DNA from: Symsagittifera roscoffensis
Lineage: Eukaryota > Xenacoelomorpha > Acoela > Convolutidae
Reading direction: 5' to 3'
NCBI RefSeq assembly: GCF_963678635.1
Contig: NC_087063.1
Coordinates: 75,415,617-75,479,616 of the forward strand
DNA length: 64,000 bases
The notes under the pieces are model-generated. The model was not told the origin of the DNA, searched no databases, and saw nothing but the letters and a program-made list of their open reading frames with translations. Position numbers and translations under genes: made by a program. The stretch's first letter is position 1. Each line of letters begins with the position of its first letter. Below are positions 1 to 11,647 of the stretch, one piece after another.

Positions 1-1539
1 CTTTATCACGCCTGTTTTAAGAGGAAAAATTTTCATTTTACTCAATCTGTTGTTAAGATAATGGGAAGAGTTTTGTGTATGAGTGTCTTTTAGTTTTTTT
101 ACGCAAAACAAGGTAACACTTATAATTATTGGAATGGGTCGAATGGTATATAAGCTCTATCGAACGCAATTCAAACGGTAAAAACAAAGTACGAAATCTT
201 TTTGCCCAATGTTGAAAAAAGAGGTTTGAAGTTTTCGAGTTTTGGTCTCACTTAGAGCGAGTAAAGCAAGCGAGTAGGTCTTATAATTTTCTAAATACTG
301 TAATTCAAGTTAAGCCGTAAAATTAAATTGCGGAGTTTCAGCGCCTTGATGCAAAAACTTTTAGAGATCGATTTTGCACTTTTTTGCTTTTTACTTTACT
401 CCTACAAACAAAAAATCTGGTCCTTTCATCACACCACAAATTTTTATGCTTTTAGTGTCAGAGAGGATAAAAATTGGGGAAAAATCTAGCTGAATACAAG
501 CACAACAAAAACTACCATTCTGATAGAGCTTGAAGTTAAAGGCAGATAAAAAAATTGGCCAAATAGCAAAAATGGAGGCAATTCAAAGCATAATTTAGTT
601 TTATTACTGATAAGCAAGTAGCACAGCAAATTCCGAACACAGTAAGTTCATAAACAGTACCCAAAAAATAAGAAGCTTCTCTCTTTTCTTTGCTTTCTTT
701 CTAACTTGGTATTTTTAGCAAAGAATGACTAAATTGCGCAACAAAATTGCAAAAAGAGAACAAAATTAGCAAACATTTTGTTCTGTGTAGTTAAATTAAG
801 TCGAAAATGACATCTGTTCATCAAATTTTGTCTCTTTTGGTCAAAAAAATTGAAATTCTTCAGACCAGTTTTTTCAACACTGAGAATTTTTTTTTGAAAT
901 TTTGTCGAACCGGATTACTACTAAAAGGGCTACAATACCAAACTAAGCTCGCTGCGAGATTTCCTTGAGCTAAACAAAATGGCTGGAATGTTTTTTCTAA
1001 GTGGCACTTAGACCATAATTCCTTCCACTCTTGGCGATTGGTCGGAACAACAATTTGGCCCTTCAAATTGATTACAAAGTAAGCAAGATGTTTCATAGCA
1101 TTTTACGCAAGAGGGTGGTTATGTTTTTTAAAATCAGCTGATTAGCAGTCACTTAGCCTAATTTGATAGCAATAATGTGCAAGTTAAACCAGAAAAGTAA
1201 TGTTTGCTTCATTTGACGGTCATCTCAACTAACCAAACTAATCGATCATCATTCTAAATTTTCTTTTAGAAGTGAGTTACGACCGATGTGGTTAACTCAT
1301 AGAGTAATTTCGGATAGGGTACACCGTCTGCTCGTCACGCTATCTTATTTTCGGCCGGATAGATTCGTGCAACTTCTTAGTCTAATACCGATCCTAATCT
1401 TACTCTTATATCTACTAGTCTCAGGGTGTTTAACTAGTCTCTGCTAGGCTCAATAGATCTAGAGTATACTGGCTTATTGCAACTGCTGAAGTTCTCTTGG
1501 AGAGGCAACTAATTTCTAAGTTAAATTCAAATCTCTCTG
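1..1539. other. AT-rich sequence without a supported gene
   Basis: No reading frame here shows a recognisable domain. The longest open stretch is 78 codons on the minus strand at 860-1096, with no family resemblance and no splice context. The segment from about 1275 to 1539 is less AT-rich and full of short CTAG/TCTAG motifs, and leads into the palindrome at 1540. It could be an older repeat fragment, but nothing in it can be named. Confidence 0.6.
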
Positions 1540-1567
1540 GTGCTGAAATTACAAGTAATTTCAGCAC
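1540..1567. repeat. Perfect 13-bp inverted repeat at the left edge of the giant retroelement
   Basis: GTGCTGAAATTAC is followed by AA and then its exact reverse complement. The right arm overlaps the first bases of the direct repeat that bounds the large element (TCAGCAC at 1561-1567). The copy of that direct repeat at the other end (19676) lacks the left arm, so the palindrome is specific to this end. Confidence 0.85.
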
Positions 1568-1681
1568 TTACAAATAAGTGGGTTGTTAGTTAGATGGATT
1601 ATGATTGGTTAATATTAAATATTTTACAGTGGTAAAATATCCAATTTATCCAATTATAAAATGTAGTTTAGATCAGATTCC
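1561..1681 (-). repeat. Terminal direct repeat, left copy (putative 3' LTR)
   Basis: This stretch of about 120 bp matches 19676-19797 in the same orientation with only a few substitutions, for example GATTATGATTGG against GATTATAATTGG. The two copies flank all the gag, pol and env-like ORFs, which run on the minus strand, so this copy would be the 3' LTR. A clean TG...CA terminus, polypurine tract and matching target duplication were not found. It may therefore be only the preserved part of a longer, diverged LTR. Confidence 0.55.
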
Positions 1682-3480
1682 ACCCATCCGGGTTTACAGA
1701 GTTTTTTAGAACTATCTTTCTGTAATTTGAAGGATGGATGATGAACGTTGGTATTTGGCGAACATCATTTTCTTGTCCGGTTCCTCTTGGGGAAGAACGT
1801 TCCAGGACGCTGGAATTATGGATATGAAATTGTTACGTCGTCATCGACAACGACCGTGATCCCCAATGAAATCAATCCGATTTCAAAATGGTTTGCTATG
1901 ACAGGTTTTTCTGTATTATGTAGAGAACTTGTTTTGTGTGCAACCTCGTCTGGGAATGGCGTGAAGATCGTGTGTGGAAGGGATGTCTTGTAACTCGGAC
2001 CTATACGTAAACTTGAACATCGAGGTGGTCATTGGTCTAGTTCAATGAAGTCCTTTTCTGCGAAGTCAAGTCGTACTCTAAATTCTTTGAGTTGTGATTG
2101 TGGACGGCATGTCGGTTTGTGCTCAGCCATTCTTTTGTTCGAGTGTGATGTGATCATCTAGTCTTTGGATGTTCGTCTTTGTTGTTGTGCAATGATCTAT
2201 ATACTGCAAAGCATGATTTACATTTTATAAAATTATGTTAATTCAATTTTTTAATCATGATTTTAGTTAGTCGTTTTCACAAAAGCGTTTTGTTTTAGTT
2301 TGGTTATTTTGAAGAGTTACTCACCCTTGAGTACCTCTTATTAAAAATAGTTCTGTGGTCACAAAGCGTGGATGTAGCGCGGTGGGTTAGGCCGGCTATA
2401 GAGCATGCTCAGGACGTCCTCTTTGGTGGGTTAGGCCAGGAGTGGGAGTATGATTTCATGCTGTTTCTTTGAGAGGTCCTGTTTTGTGATAACGTTTTAT
2501 GTTGGGTTTATGTTGGTCTTTCTTATGTTACTTTGGTTGTGTCCTTTTTTCAAATTGTTTTTGGTATGGGTTTGTCTTGCGATTTTTTTGTGTTTTATTA
2601 TTTCTTTCTTAGACTATATAATAGTCTTCAAAAGAATAAATTATCCAGTTTTAAACTGGGTTAATCCGGTTTGGGTACCGTTGGTTTTCTTTTCTTAGTC
2701 ATGCTGTTATTTTATGATTTGTGGTGTTTAGTAAGCTGCATTGGTTAGTTTGGTTTAGTATATTATTTCCTTTCCAACCGGGTTAAAGGAAAGTTTGAAA
2801 CTTGTTATCGTGTGTTAGAGTTGTCGAGTGTGAAAGCTTGAGACTTAAAATCATTATTTAAACAATTCTTCGTGGGCGAGCTGTGCGAGTTTGGATAGAA
2901 TTCTTGTGCGAGTGAAATAAATTTTTTGAAAAGGTTAGTACTGCTTTCTCATTTTATTAATTTTTTGCAGAGAATTTGAAGTTTACTGCGTTTTGGGGGA
3001 ATTTTAAAATGATAAATTTTCTTTGTAATGAAGTTTACTGCTTCATGGGGAAATAATTTATAAATAAAATTACTACATTTGGTATGAATTTTATTACAAT
3101 ATTTAGTGCAAAAAATTCACGAATTTTAGGATAGTTTAACAAGTTTTTATTTTTATTTTTCTTTTCTGTTTTTTAGATGATCGTGGTGTGAAGACTAGAA
3201 ATATAATTCAAACATTGATAGAAAATGGTTAGTTCTAATTTAAATTTATTAGTGAAGAGTATTTTAAATTATACTTACCTGTTTATCATCTGGGAAAAAG
3301 CCGTGGGGGAAGATGTCGTGTATCATATCTGATGTTGTTAGTAATTTGGCTAGTATGCGTATGATGTTTTTAGTTTGTAGCAGTGGCCAAAGCAATTGAA
3401 GTGCTTTATTGGTTTTTAGTTCTTCGGTGCCTACTGCAAACTCGTAAGGTGTGTTTTGAATGAAGTTATATATTTTATGA
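1682..3480. other. Non-coding 3' region of the giant element
   Basis: No long ORF on the minus (coding) strand. Plus-strand open stretches at 1748-1993 and 2450-2698 look incidental. At 2381-2435 the phrase GGTGGGTTAGGCC occurs twice within about 45 bp, set in locally GC-rich sequence. From about 2900 to 3130 the text is T-rich, with repeated phrases such as GAAGTTTACTGC (about 2980 and 3030). Confidence 0.5.
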
Positions 3481-3505
3481 TTATATTTAGTATTGTGAAT
3501 GAATT

Positions 3506-4195
3506 CTAATATTGGTATTTAATAGGCTGGATAAATTCATGCGGTATAAGGAAGGGTCTAGATTCTTCGGCATTGAAGGTCTTCGTGATGGGATAGAATA
3601 TATACATTTTGGTAACTGGGTCATAGTTGCGGAGGATGCCGTGGAGGTTAGTATCTTTGATGCAATATGTAAAGTTAAGGAAAAATGGTGACGTGCACTT
3701 TGAGTTGAGAAACTGAAAACGATGGTGAGGTTGTCTTGATGGGGTATGCAAATCAAAATGATTTTGTATAAAACGATAGTATGTATATGTGTGGGTTTGT
3801 TTAATGCGTAACATAATATCGTGGGAACAGTGCAAATCGCGTTCCTGTGGTGAAAGAAAGTGAAAGGTTAGTGAAAATAACTGAAATTTGTCATAGAAGC
3901 TTTCGTATGCTTGAATATCAGCTAGTGATTCTGAAATAATGTGATCATTCTTTCTATCAAAAAAATTAAGTGTGAATACGTATGATGTTTTGATGAAAAA
4001 TTGTTCTGTTAGTTGCGGGTTTGCGAAGCGGTCTTCATCTAAAAATTGGTCTTGATTAGGTCGGATGATATTATGGTCGTAATTTTCTATTGCAAATTCG
4101 TTAGCTCGGGGTGCAGTGAATGTTTTTAGTAACTTTTTGTATCCAACGTAAGTAAATTGTCGAGGTGTTAGTGTTGTAGTGAGTCTATATAACAT
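3506..4195 (-). CDS. Unknown 229-codon ORF, 3'-most gene of the giant element
   Basis: This is one of the longest intact frames in the element, from the ATG at 4193-4195 to a stop at 3506. The product is soluble-looking, rich in Phe, Tyr, His and Asn, with no signal peptide or clear membrane segment. It begins MLYRLTTTLTPRQFTYVGYK and carries only three cysteines. I recognise no domain. It lies downstream of the envelope-like region, where simple Ty3/gypsy elements have nothing, so it is an accessory gene or the end of a longer decayed frame that includes the Pro-rich ORFs just upstream. That it stays open while pol is broken suggests recent constraint or chance. Confidence 0.5.
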   Translation of the reverse strand: MLYRLTTTLTPRQFTYVGYKKLLKTFTAPRANEFAIENYDHNIIRPNQDQFLDEDRFANPQLTEQFFIKTSYVFTLNFFDRKNDHIISESLADIQAYESFYDKFQLFSLTFHFLSPQERDLHCSHDIMLRIKQTHTYTYYRFIQNHFDLHTPSRQPHHRFQFLNSKCTSPFFLNFTYCIKDTNLHGILRNYDPVTKMYIFYPITKTFNAEESRPFLIPHEFIQPIKYQY

Positions 4196-4344
4196 GTCTT
4201 TGTTCTTTTCTATGCTGTCATGAGTATTAGTAAGTGGTAGGCAAAGGGGGTTAGTAAAATGATAATAAGCTGTCCAATGAAGTGTTGGGATTAAAACATG
4301 TTCATCTACAAAATTGCGTGTGTCATTAGTATCGTTAGGTGTGT

Positions 4345-5282
4345 TTAATGTATATTGTGGAAATGAGGGTAAGGTGATTGCAAGAAACTTTTTTGTGTTT
4401 GTATGTTGCGGGTGATTAATAAATTCGCGGGCTGTTCCGGGTTTGGTCGTGAATGGGTGATTTGGGAATTTTCGTTTAAAAGTGCGATAAGCTCGGAGAA
4501 TGATGGAGTGTAAGGTGAGGAGGTTGTAGGAGTAGGTGGATTCGAGGATGTTATTGTGGATAATAGTTGATGTATTGTGAGGGTGTTAGGGTGTATTAAC
4601 TGTTGTTGTAGGGTAATAAAATTATCAAGTTCCTGGGAAATTTGGGGGGTATCCGGGGAATTATTATATGATCTGTCGGAATGAAGTGGAGAATAGGTTG
4701 GGGTCACTTGCGAAGCATAAGAAGGAGTGAAAACGGATGGGAGTGGACGATTTGATGGGATTGGTTGAATAGGGGGTTTTGAAAAAACTGAGGAGTTGGT
4801 CTGAGTATAATTTGATGGAGATGGTTCGGAGTCTGCAAATTCGTCAGGGGTTTCTACATTAGGGTTATTAAATTGTGAGATAGAGTATGAAACTGAAATA
4901 TCTGAGTTAGTATCCGAATTCGTGCTTGATGATATATTAATAATCGGAAAATCGGGTGGTGGGAAAGCAAAAAGTGGGATTATTGGGATTTGAGTTTAGA
5001 GGTTGGCTGGGAGAGAATTTGAGTGATGGAGGGATCCAAGTTGTCGGCTCATCGTGGGCAAAAAAAATGATTATGTTGAGACTGAAAAGTGGTGGTGTGG
5101 GGTTGTTCTATAATTTGTTCGTATGTATTATCATTTTGTGAATGATGTGTCATTATATGTTGGATGGGGCTTTGTGCTATATTTGGTCTAGAATTTGGAT
5201 TATTTGTGATTGCTAGGTTTCGGAAATTACCAAAATTACGGGGAACTAATGATAATGAATGATTTTGTGGTAGGGGTGGCAA
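4345..5282 (-). pseudogene. Pro/Ser/Thr/Asn-rich low-complexity coding remnant
   Basis: Two minus-strand open stretches, 4345-4707 (120 codons) and 5049-5282 (77 codons), encode low-complexity sequence rich in Pro, Ser, Thr, Asn and Gln with no recognisable fold. They lie in different frames. They probably form the N-terminal or linker part of the 3' accessory protein whose conserved part is 3506-4195. The composition suggests a disordered region. Confidence 0.4.
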
Positions 5283-5456
5283 CTGTGGTGCGGTAGGTGT
5301 TATCTCTATATTATTGTGTTCTTCGTCGTAAGTGTTTTGTCTTGTGGGTATTTTCGTGTTATATTCTTTTATTTGTGCATCTAGAAGTATTTTGTTTATT
5401 GATGATGAAAAAATTCCAAAAAATCCTGCAAACAGTATACGTGCTACACTTGCTTG

Positions 5457-6644
5457 TCAGTTTACTTGTGTGTGTATAGCGCATGTGTTATAGATTCCTT
5501 TTAAGAGTGAGAAAAGAAATCCTATAAATTTAAACATGGCGTATAAGATATTTAATTTTTCTAAGATGTAATAGGGCCATCCTAGAAAAGCTAGAATTTC
5601 GTTCTTTAAGGTGACAAAACTGAAAGTATTTATAGGTGAAATATCTTTTGGACTGTATTTTTCACCGCTATAATCTTGTGTATAAATATCTGCAATTCCT
5701 GCGGTTTCGGCAAGTTTTCTTAAATTCTGGTCCATTGACTGTCTTTGTATTGTGTCCATTTGTGTTAATAATTCTTGAAATTGTTGTGTTCTAATGTGAT
5801 GTTGGATATCTGATTTAAAATATATTCCAATTGATTGTAAATCAATATTTGGATTACGAGCAATAGCTCTGATGTTTTCGGGTGAAAATTTTTTGAGTGA
5901 TTGCATTAACGTAGGGTATGGTGTAAGGAGATAGTATTTATCTTCATCAGGATTCAATTGTACTACATTGTGGCTATTTTCTGATCCACATGGGACTGCG
6001 GTATCCAAAAAATTTGTTCGTCTTGAAAGTGTGTCGACAAAATGTACTTTGTTTTTATAGAATATAGGGATTCTTTTATAACAACGTTTGTCTTCAAAAA
6101 CATATAGTGGTGATACTTTTTTGGTACAAGTATAAAACCATAAAATATTTCCTTCGTAGTCTAGAAAATTTGATCTATTTCCTGATAATAAGTATCCTGC
6201 GTAGGGTTTTTTTAGTACTGCTCGTGCAAGTGATTGTAGGATTTGTGTTCTTTCCAATTCGCATAATTGGTGAAGTGCTTCTAATTCGGAGAGTGACATT
6301 TCTTGAAAAATTCGACTAATTGTGTAGTCTAACTTTGTATCTAAGTGGATATTGTAATGAATATTACCGAAATAGGTGTTATTCATTAGTGTTAGTTCTT
6401 GTAGACGTGTGCTTTTATTGTCATGTGTCTTTAGTTTTCCACCAGGTTGACCTGTGCTTTTTTGAAAGTTAACTGGAATGTATGATGTTCCTTCATTTAT
6501 AGGATGACTTGTGGCACAAGGGTCAAATTTTATTTTTCCAGTGGTCATGTCGAAACCTTTTTCGTATTCGACAAGTATTTCAGAATATTGTGTCTTATAA
6601 AGTGGATTTTTGTATTTGCGTGCAATTTCTGTTTCTTGGTACAT
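5457..6644 (-). pseudogene. Envelope-like glycoprotein, C-terminal part
   Basis: The frame is open for 395 codons. It has scattered cysteines (for example in FYTCTKK, DKRCYKR and AVPCGSE), several Asn-X-Ser/Thr sequons, a middle region rich in Leu, Glu and Gln that could form helices, and one strongly hydrophobic segment close to the C terminus followed by a short tail. A large ectodomain with one C-terminal membrane anchor, placed downstream of integrase, is the layout of envelope genes in Ty3/gypsy errantivirus-type elements. I assign it by position and architecture, not by a diagnostic motif. The N-terminal part lies in other frames at 6716-7626, so the gene is frameshifted. Confidence 0.55.
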
Positions 6645-6715
6645 TTGGAAACGTGTTAATTTATTTTCTATATCACGAATATTTCTAAAATCATTACTTT
6701 GTTTTCGGGATGGAT

Positions 6716-7626
6716 TTACTTGTTCGTATGGAATGATTCTATAAAATATTTTTCATGAAATTTTATCATACGAGCGTGTATTTTTGCTACTTGAAATGTT
6801 GTACATGTGTCTTCGGGGAACCAAACAATTGTTGCTTGTGTTCGTGTTGTAGGGTCACAATAGCCTTGATCGTTTTTACAAGGTAATCTAATTCCTTGAT
6901 AGATCATTGTGTTGTCTGATAAATCGCGTGTGAGTTGTATTTTTTCGAGTTGTATTTTCCAATCGAAAAATATTATTTCTTGATATCCTTTATTTTTTGT
7001 GTCTGCTTTGCAGTTTGATGGGTTATTTATGCCAATATGTGGTATCCAGTGTTTATCGTGTATGTCATAAGTTAATCTTCCGTGTGGCCGTTGTTGGGGT
7101 ATTTTTCGTCTAGTTTTATATGTCTTTGATATCTTTCAAGTTGTGCTTAGTGTACAGAATCGGCAAAGACTTGGAAATTTACTATTTTCCTTTTTGTGTT
7201 TCTATTTTTGTGTTTGAGTAGTTCGTTTTTACAATCATCGGGAATTAGATGTAAAATTTGTTCTATATTACTTTGATAGACTGATTCGTGATCAAGTCGG
7301 TTCTTATTTCCATTGGAAACTTGTGAACAGTGTACTTTCTTTTCGGAAAATGTTGCTGTAATTTTATATCCTGTGACTGTTGTTGCTCGGGCTTTTGAAT
7401 ACAATGTTGCTATAACATTTGTAGTTTCTATAGCTTTTGGTTCTTTTTCGCATTGTGATACTTGATTTATTGCATATTTGTGTAGTGTTTTTTGTTCGTT
7501 TTCTTCACAATCGTAGTGTGTTACTAATAAATCCTGGGGTCTTGTGCGAGGAGAAAGATTTGTGTTTTGGTCGGAAAATTTTAGAAAGAAGGTGTGTTGA
7601 AATGTTAATATTTTTAAAATATACAT
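6716..7626 (-). pseudogene. Envelope-like glycoprotein, N-terminal part in two broken frames
   Basis: Two frames, 7147-7626 (159 codons) and 6716-6907 (63 codons), read into the 395-codon frame at 5457-6644. Both are Cys-containing, and the second ends only about 70 bases before the next frame opens. All three together would give a protein of about 700 residues, a usual size for a retroelement envelope. The frames are 0, +1 and +2 relative to one another, so at least two frameshifts separate them. No signal peptide is certain, although the 7626 end has the hydrophobic stretch LKILTFQHTFFLKF. Confidence 0.45.
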
Positions 7627-8158
7627 GTGTATGATAATCCTGAGTATGGGTTATGAAATGTGATGTAACCAATTGTGTTTTTGGTATATCTATCCTATTT
7701 ATATATTACTTCAGTTGTTATAAATGGTGGTGATAGCGATTGAATTGTTAGATTTGGTGGAATCAATGGGTAGCGATGTTGAACAATATTGTTAAATTTG
7801 ATCGTGATTTCGAATTTCAATTGGAGACTATTTTGTTGAAGTATTTGAATATTGTGTTCACGAATATCTTCGTGGATATCTTGTCTATATTGTAGTCTGT
7901 TGAGTGCCCAACTGTAGAGTCGGTTACTATCTTGATGTTGTCCAAATAATGGTGGGGGTGCTACGAATGTATTCCAATCTAGTCGTAAAGGGATATTTGT
8001 TGATGGTTGTTCTCGATATCTAGCGTCGAGGTTGTTTGGGAAATTTAAATGGAAAAGCGTCGGTGAAATTTGACTTAATGATGGTCTTGACAGTACTGAT
8101 AATGTTTGTGGTAGTGATTATAGTGTTGTATCCGTAGAAATATCTATTGGACCATTCA
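7627..8158 (-). other. Coding-like spacer with no long frame
   Basis: This sits between two ORF remnants of the same element. Short minus-strand stretches have a codon-like composition similar to the neighbours but are interrupted by several stops. It is probably decayed N-terminal envelope or the region before it. Confidence 0.35.
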
Positions 8159-8518
8159 CTATGTTTGGTTCACCTTGTGTATATGAGTGTGTTGTCCAAC
8201 ATGGTAGTCGTGCTGTGGGATTGGGGGGTTAGAGGGATTTTCACGTATTTGTTCAGATGTTGGTGTTGAACCTAAGTAATCTGAGGGTATATTTGAGGTG
8301 CTCTGTTGTGAAAGTCGTGTGGGAGTTTCTGGCAATGTACTACTTGAAATTTCTGGAGTAGTTGGTGTTGGTGATTGGGGTATATCAAAATGAACTCTAG
8401 GGGTTTGAAAACTTCTGTTTCGTCGTGGATGTATAATTTGTCTATTTATTTCGACTGTATTTTGGTTTTGACTAATGTTTCTTATTCTGCTTATTTCTTG
8501 TGGTAATGTGGGGTACAA
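8159..8518 (-). pseudogene. Pro/Ser/Thr-rich 119-codon ORF
   Basis: A low-complexity product with many Pro, Ser, Thr, Asn and Gln residues and a basic patch (IHPRRNRSFQTPR). There is no recognisable domain. It precedes the envelope-like frames and may be a disordered segment of the same polyprotein or an independent accessory ORF. It resembles the Pro-rich remnant at 4345-5282 in composition only. Confidence 0.35.
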
Positions 8519-8848
8519 ATTATATGTTGGTTCACTTAGAGGTGCCTGTCGCTGAACTGGTTCTAATGGTTCGAATAAGCGAGCGTGTCGTTGTTCAAAA
8601 GTGTATGGATTATCTTGGAAAGAAATTTGTGTCGATATTTGGGTGATTTGGGTAATGTGGGTATTGCTGGGTTTTCTTGGGATGATATCGGTGAAGACTG
8701 ATTTTGTGATTACTGGTTAGCAATTTTTGAAAGTGTTCTGATTAATTTTTTCTAGTGGGAAGATTTATGTTTATTGAAGTATTCTTCGATGAAAAGAATT
8801 AAAAGGATTGTTGCTAAGGCGAGTGTGACTATTGCCTTTTTTACACAT

Positions 8849-9181
8849 TTACACATTGTCAGTATTAGGGATGATAAAAATATGATGAAAATTACAATTA
8901 GTAAAAAAAATATCTGTTCTACTAAAAATTGATCGTATCATTTGAATAGACTTTGAATTATCGTACCTGTGAATATGATCAATGATTTGGGAAAGTTGGA
9001 AATATATTTCAAATAGGGAGTAGAAAATTAAAAGAATATTGCAAAAAATTATTAAAATGATTATAAAAGCTTCAAAAGTATCAAATAGAAATATGAACAA
9101 AAGTTTGAATAGTATGAAAAAGTTTAATAAAAAATTTAAAATTGTATTTTTAAAGATATTGACTGATCGAGAGAAGAGCAT
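8849..9181 (-). CDS. Small, highly hydrophobic 110-codon ORF
   Basis: Begins MLFSRSVNIFKNTILNFLLN and continues with two or more almost uninterrupted Phe/Leu/Ile stretches, so it would be a membrane protein if made. AT-rich DNA often gives such frames by chance, so this could be spurious. It lies at the start of the envelope-like region of the giant element, where a leader or small membrane protein would be plausible. Confidence 0.3.
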   Translation of the reverse strand: MLFSRSVNIFKNTILNFLLNFFILFKLLFIFLFDTFEAFIIILIIFCNILLIFYSLFEIYFQLSQIIDHIHRYDNSKSIQMIRSIFSRTDIFFTNCNFHHIFIIPNTDNV

Positions 9182-9990
9182 TTAAGAAATGATTTCTTTG
9201 TCGAATATTTTTTGTTGTTCAAGGCGAGATTCAAGAGTGGTCTGGTTATTTATGGATTTTTTGACAAGTGGGTTGAGTTTTGTGAAAAATTGTTGGGGGC
9301 TAATTTTATGGCGTTCGGGAGGTCTTCTTTGCTTTATTTTTATTTGTCGGTTGATCTGGGGTATTTTTGAAATATTTGTACTTTAGGCCAAATTAATATG
9401 GTCCTTTTTTACTTGAGGCTAATTTGCCATTTTTGGTTGGAGAGTTTTTGAGGTCGAAGTTGGGAAAATATTGTTGATCTTTGCGTTATTAGATAGGGAA
9501 GGGTTGTAATATTATGGTGGTAATTATTTTAGTTGTCAAGTTTCATCGAGTTGCTTATTTTTGACCTGGAGGTTGTAAAGTTATAGTTATAGATATGCCT
9601 GTAGTTTATTATCTTTCGGCTAATAGGTTGGTGTTAAAGATATAGAAGGTGACGGATTTAAGTGAATCCTATTGGCTGAATCTAAACTAGAATTGTTGCG
9701 TATTTGTCAGCATGTTATCTTGAAAAATGAAAGTTCAGAATGATCCAGAGGTGCAAAAATTATTAATTTTTAAAATCAAAGTTTTGAAATTCAACTTTCT
9801 TTAGTATTTTAGATTGTGGAATGAATGTTTTGTAGTTTTTACGTGGATGATTTCTAAGTCGTGATGATTCTCTATGTTCTGATTTTTCGACTTGTTCTTG
9901 TGGTAAAATTTTTTCTACCATTTTCCTGTTTTTTCTTTCTTTTTGAGGTATTTTTGGGTCTGATATTTTTTGATTGTTTTTAGCTTTAGT
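9182..9990. other. Junction between integrase and envelope-like region, no gene supported
   Basis: AT-rich sequence with no long minus-strand frame. The integrase-containing frame ends at 9991. From 9840 to 9990 the reverse strand is rich in Lys codons, consistent with a decayed basic C-terminal tail of pol. Confidence 0.4.
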
Positions 9991-11200
9991 TTATTTTTGA
10001 TTTTGATTTTCACGATGAACGTTGTCTTGTTCATCTATTTCTTTTTCTGTATGTGGATGATTTTGAATAACTTTTAAACATGCGAAAGAGTATAATTGAG
10101 TTAATTCGCGTAGTGCGTATTCTTTTGGGTAGTAGGGCAATAGATTGTTACGATGTTGAACAATTTCTTTTTTATTTGAATCTCTGAGTTTATACGTTAC
10201 GTCAGTGGGTTTGGCAATTATTTGGTATGGTCCTTTTCGAAGGGGTTTTAATTTTTTAAAGATTCCCTCTTGCAAATAAAATTTAGGTGTTAAGACAAAT
10301 GTTCCAATTTTTAAATCTGTGGCTGGTGTAAAGCGTGAATTAATTTGATTGTTAATGTTTTGCCTTTGTAACAATTTCTTTGTTACTTTTTGGTAAATTT
10401 CATTGTGTTTTTTATCTCTATTTAAAATCCATTTGGTGTGCGTGCCGGAGGCTAATTTGAGAATTTGTGGGTGATTAAAATGATCTTCATCATGTGTGTG
10501 TAAATGTAGGTTATAAGAAATTGAGTCTTTATTTGGTTGGCAATAACCTTGTGCATTTTTATGGGAAATTGCTGTAAACATAATTAGTTTACGTGGCTTT
10601 TGATTAAAAACCATTTCGTATGGTGACATTCCTAAAGTTGTCGTGATTTGTGAATTGTCGTGATTTGTGAAAGTCAAATAGTTTTACATCTGCTGACCAT
10701 TCTGTGTATTTTGTATCATTTCCATTTATGATACATCGGAGATATTCTTGTAGTGAACGGTTCATACCTTCGACTAAACCGTTTGTCCAAGGTGCATGAG
10801 ATGAACGTGGTTTATGTTTGATGCTATATAAGTGGCATAGTGTGATGATGTCAATATTTATGAATTCTGTACCGTTGTTTCTAACTAAGATTTCAGGTAA
10901 TCCGAATTTAGCTATCCAATGTTCATAAAGCTTCGTGTAAGGATAATAAGCATTACAATATGGTACTGGGTTGACAATGACCATACTGTAGGAGTTTCCT
11001 TCAGAAGGTGGTGAAATTGGTCCTTTTGTATCCAATGAAATGCGATGGTTTAAATATAAACTTTGTCCTTTAGAATCTTGTTTTTGTGCTATTTGTTTTT
11101 AATTTGGATAAGGTTTGTTTAAATGACATATTATACAATCATTGCATAATACTTTTATCCAATTGGTGCATTTGGAAAAAAAAAATTTTGTGTAAAGTTT
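9991..11200 (-). pseudogene. Integrase with GPY/F C-terminal module (decayed)
   Basis: Minus-strand frames 10604-11035 and 9991-10677 overlap and must be joined by a frameshift. Upstream, around 11130-11160, CIIC marks the end of an HHCC zinc-binding domain. The catalytic core shows LDTKGP (first Asp) and NGLVEGMNRSLQEYLR (the Glu). The second Asp, expected in a T-D-N-G motif, reads VRNNGTEF, so it is replaced by Asn. The C-terminal frame holds LRKGPYQIIAKPTDVTYKL, a GPY/F module usual in Ty3/gypsy integrases. Loss of a catalytic Asp and the frameshift make this copy inactive. Confidence 0.8.
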
Positions 11201-11647
11201 GAGTAGTATTTTGAAAGTCCTTTAGTATTTTGTGTGTGTGAGATGTTAAAAGCTATTAATATCATACTTAAAGGAAGACAGGGAACTTTTGAATCATTTA
11301 AATGATACTCTAAAAGATCTGTATTTTCATTAATTGTTGTGTTAATAAATTTTCGGAAATATCGGAGAAGCGTTTTTTTTTCCTAAAATTGTTGTATCTG
11401 CTTTTACGGGCTTAGTTTTGTATTTGTGCCATGAGTTTAGTTGTCTAATTACTGGGTCGAGATTTTGATATTGTTTTAAAAGTTCAAGTGTAATTTTATC
11501 TGTTGGGGGAGAAAAATATTGTCAATTTCTAGTTTTGATAGGGGAATTGTGTCAAGTGGGTCATGGAGGTCAAAAACTTGATTTATTGTGTTTTTTTGAA
11601 TCATTTGTTTGCGGTCCTGACAAATTTATGTTATCGGTTAAATTTTC

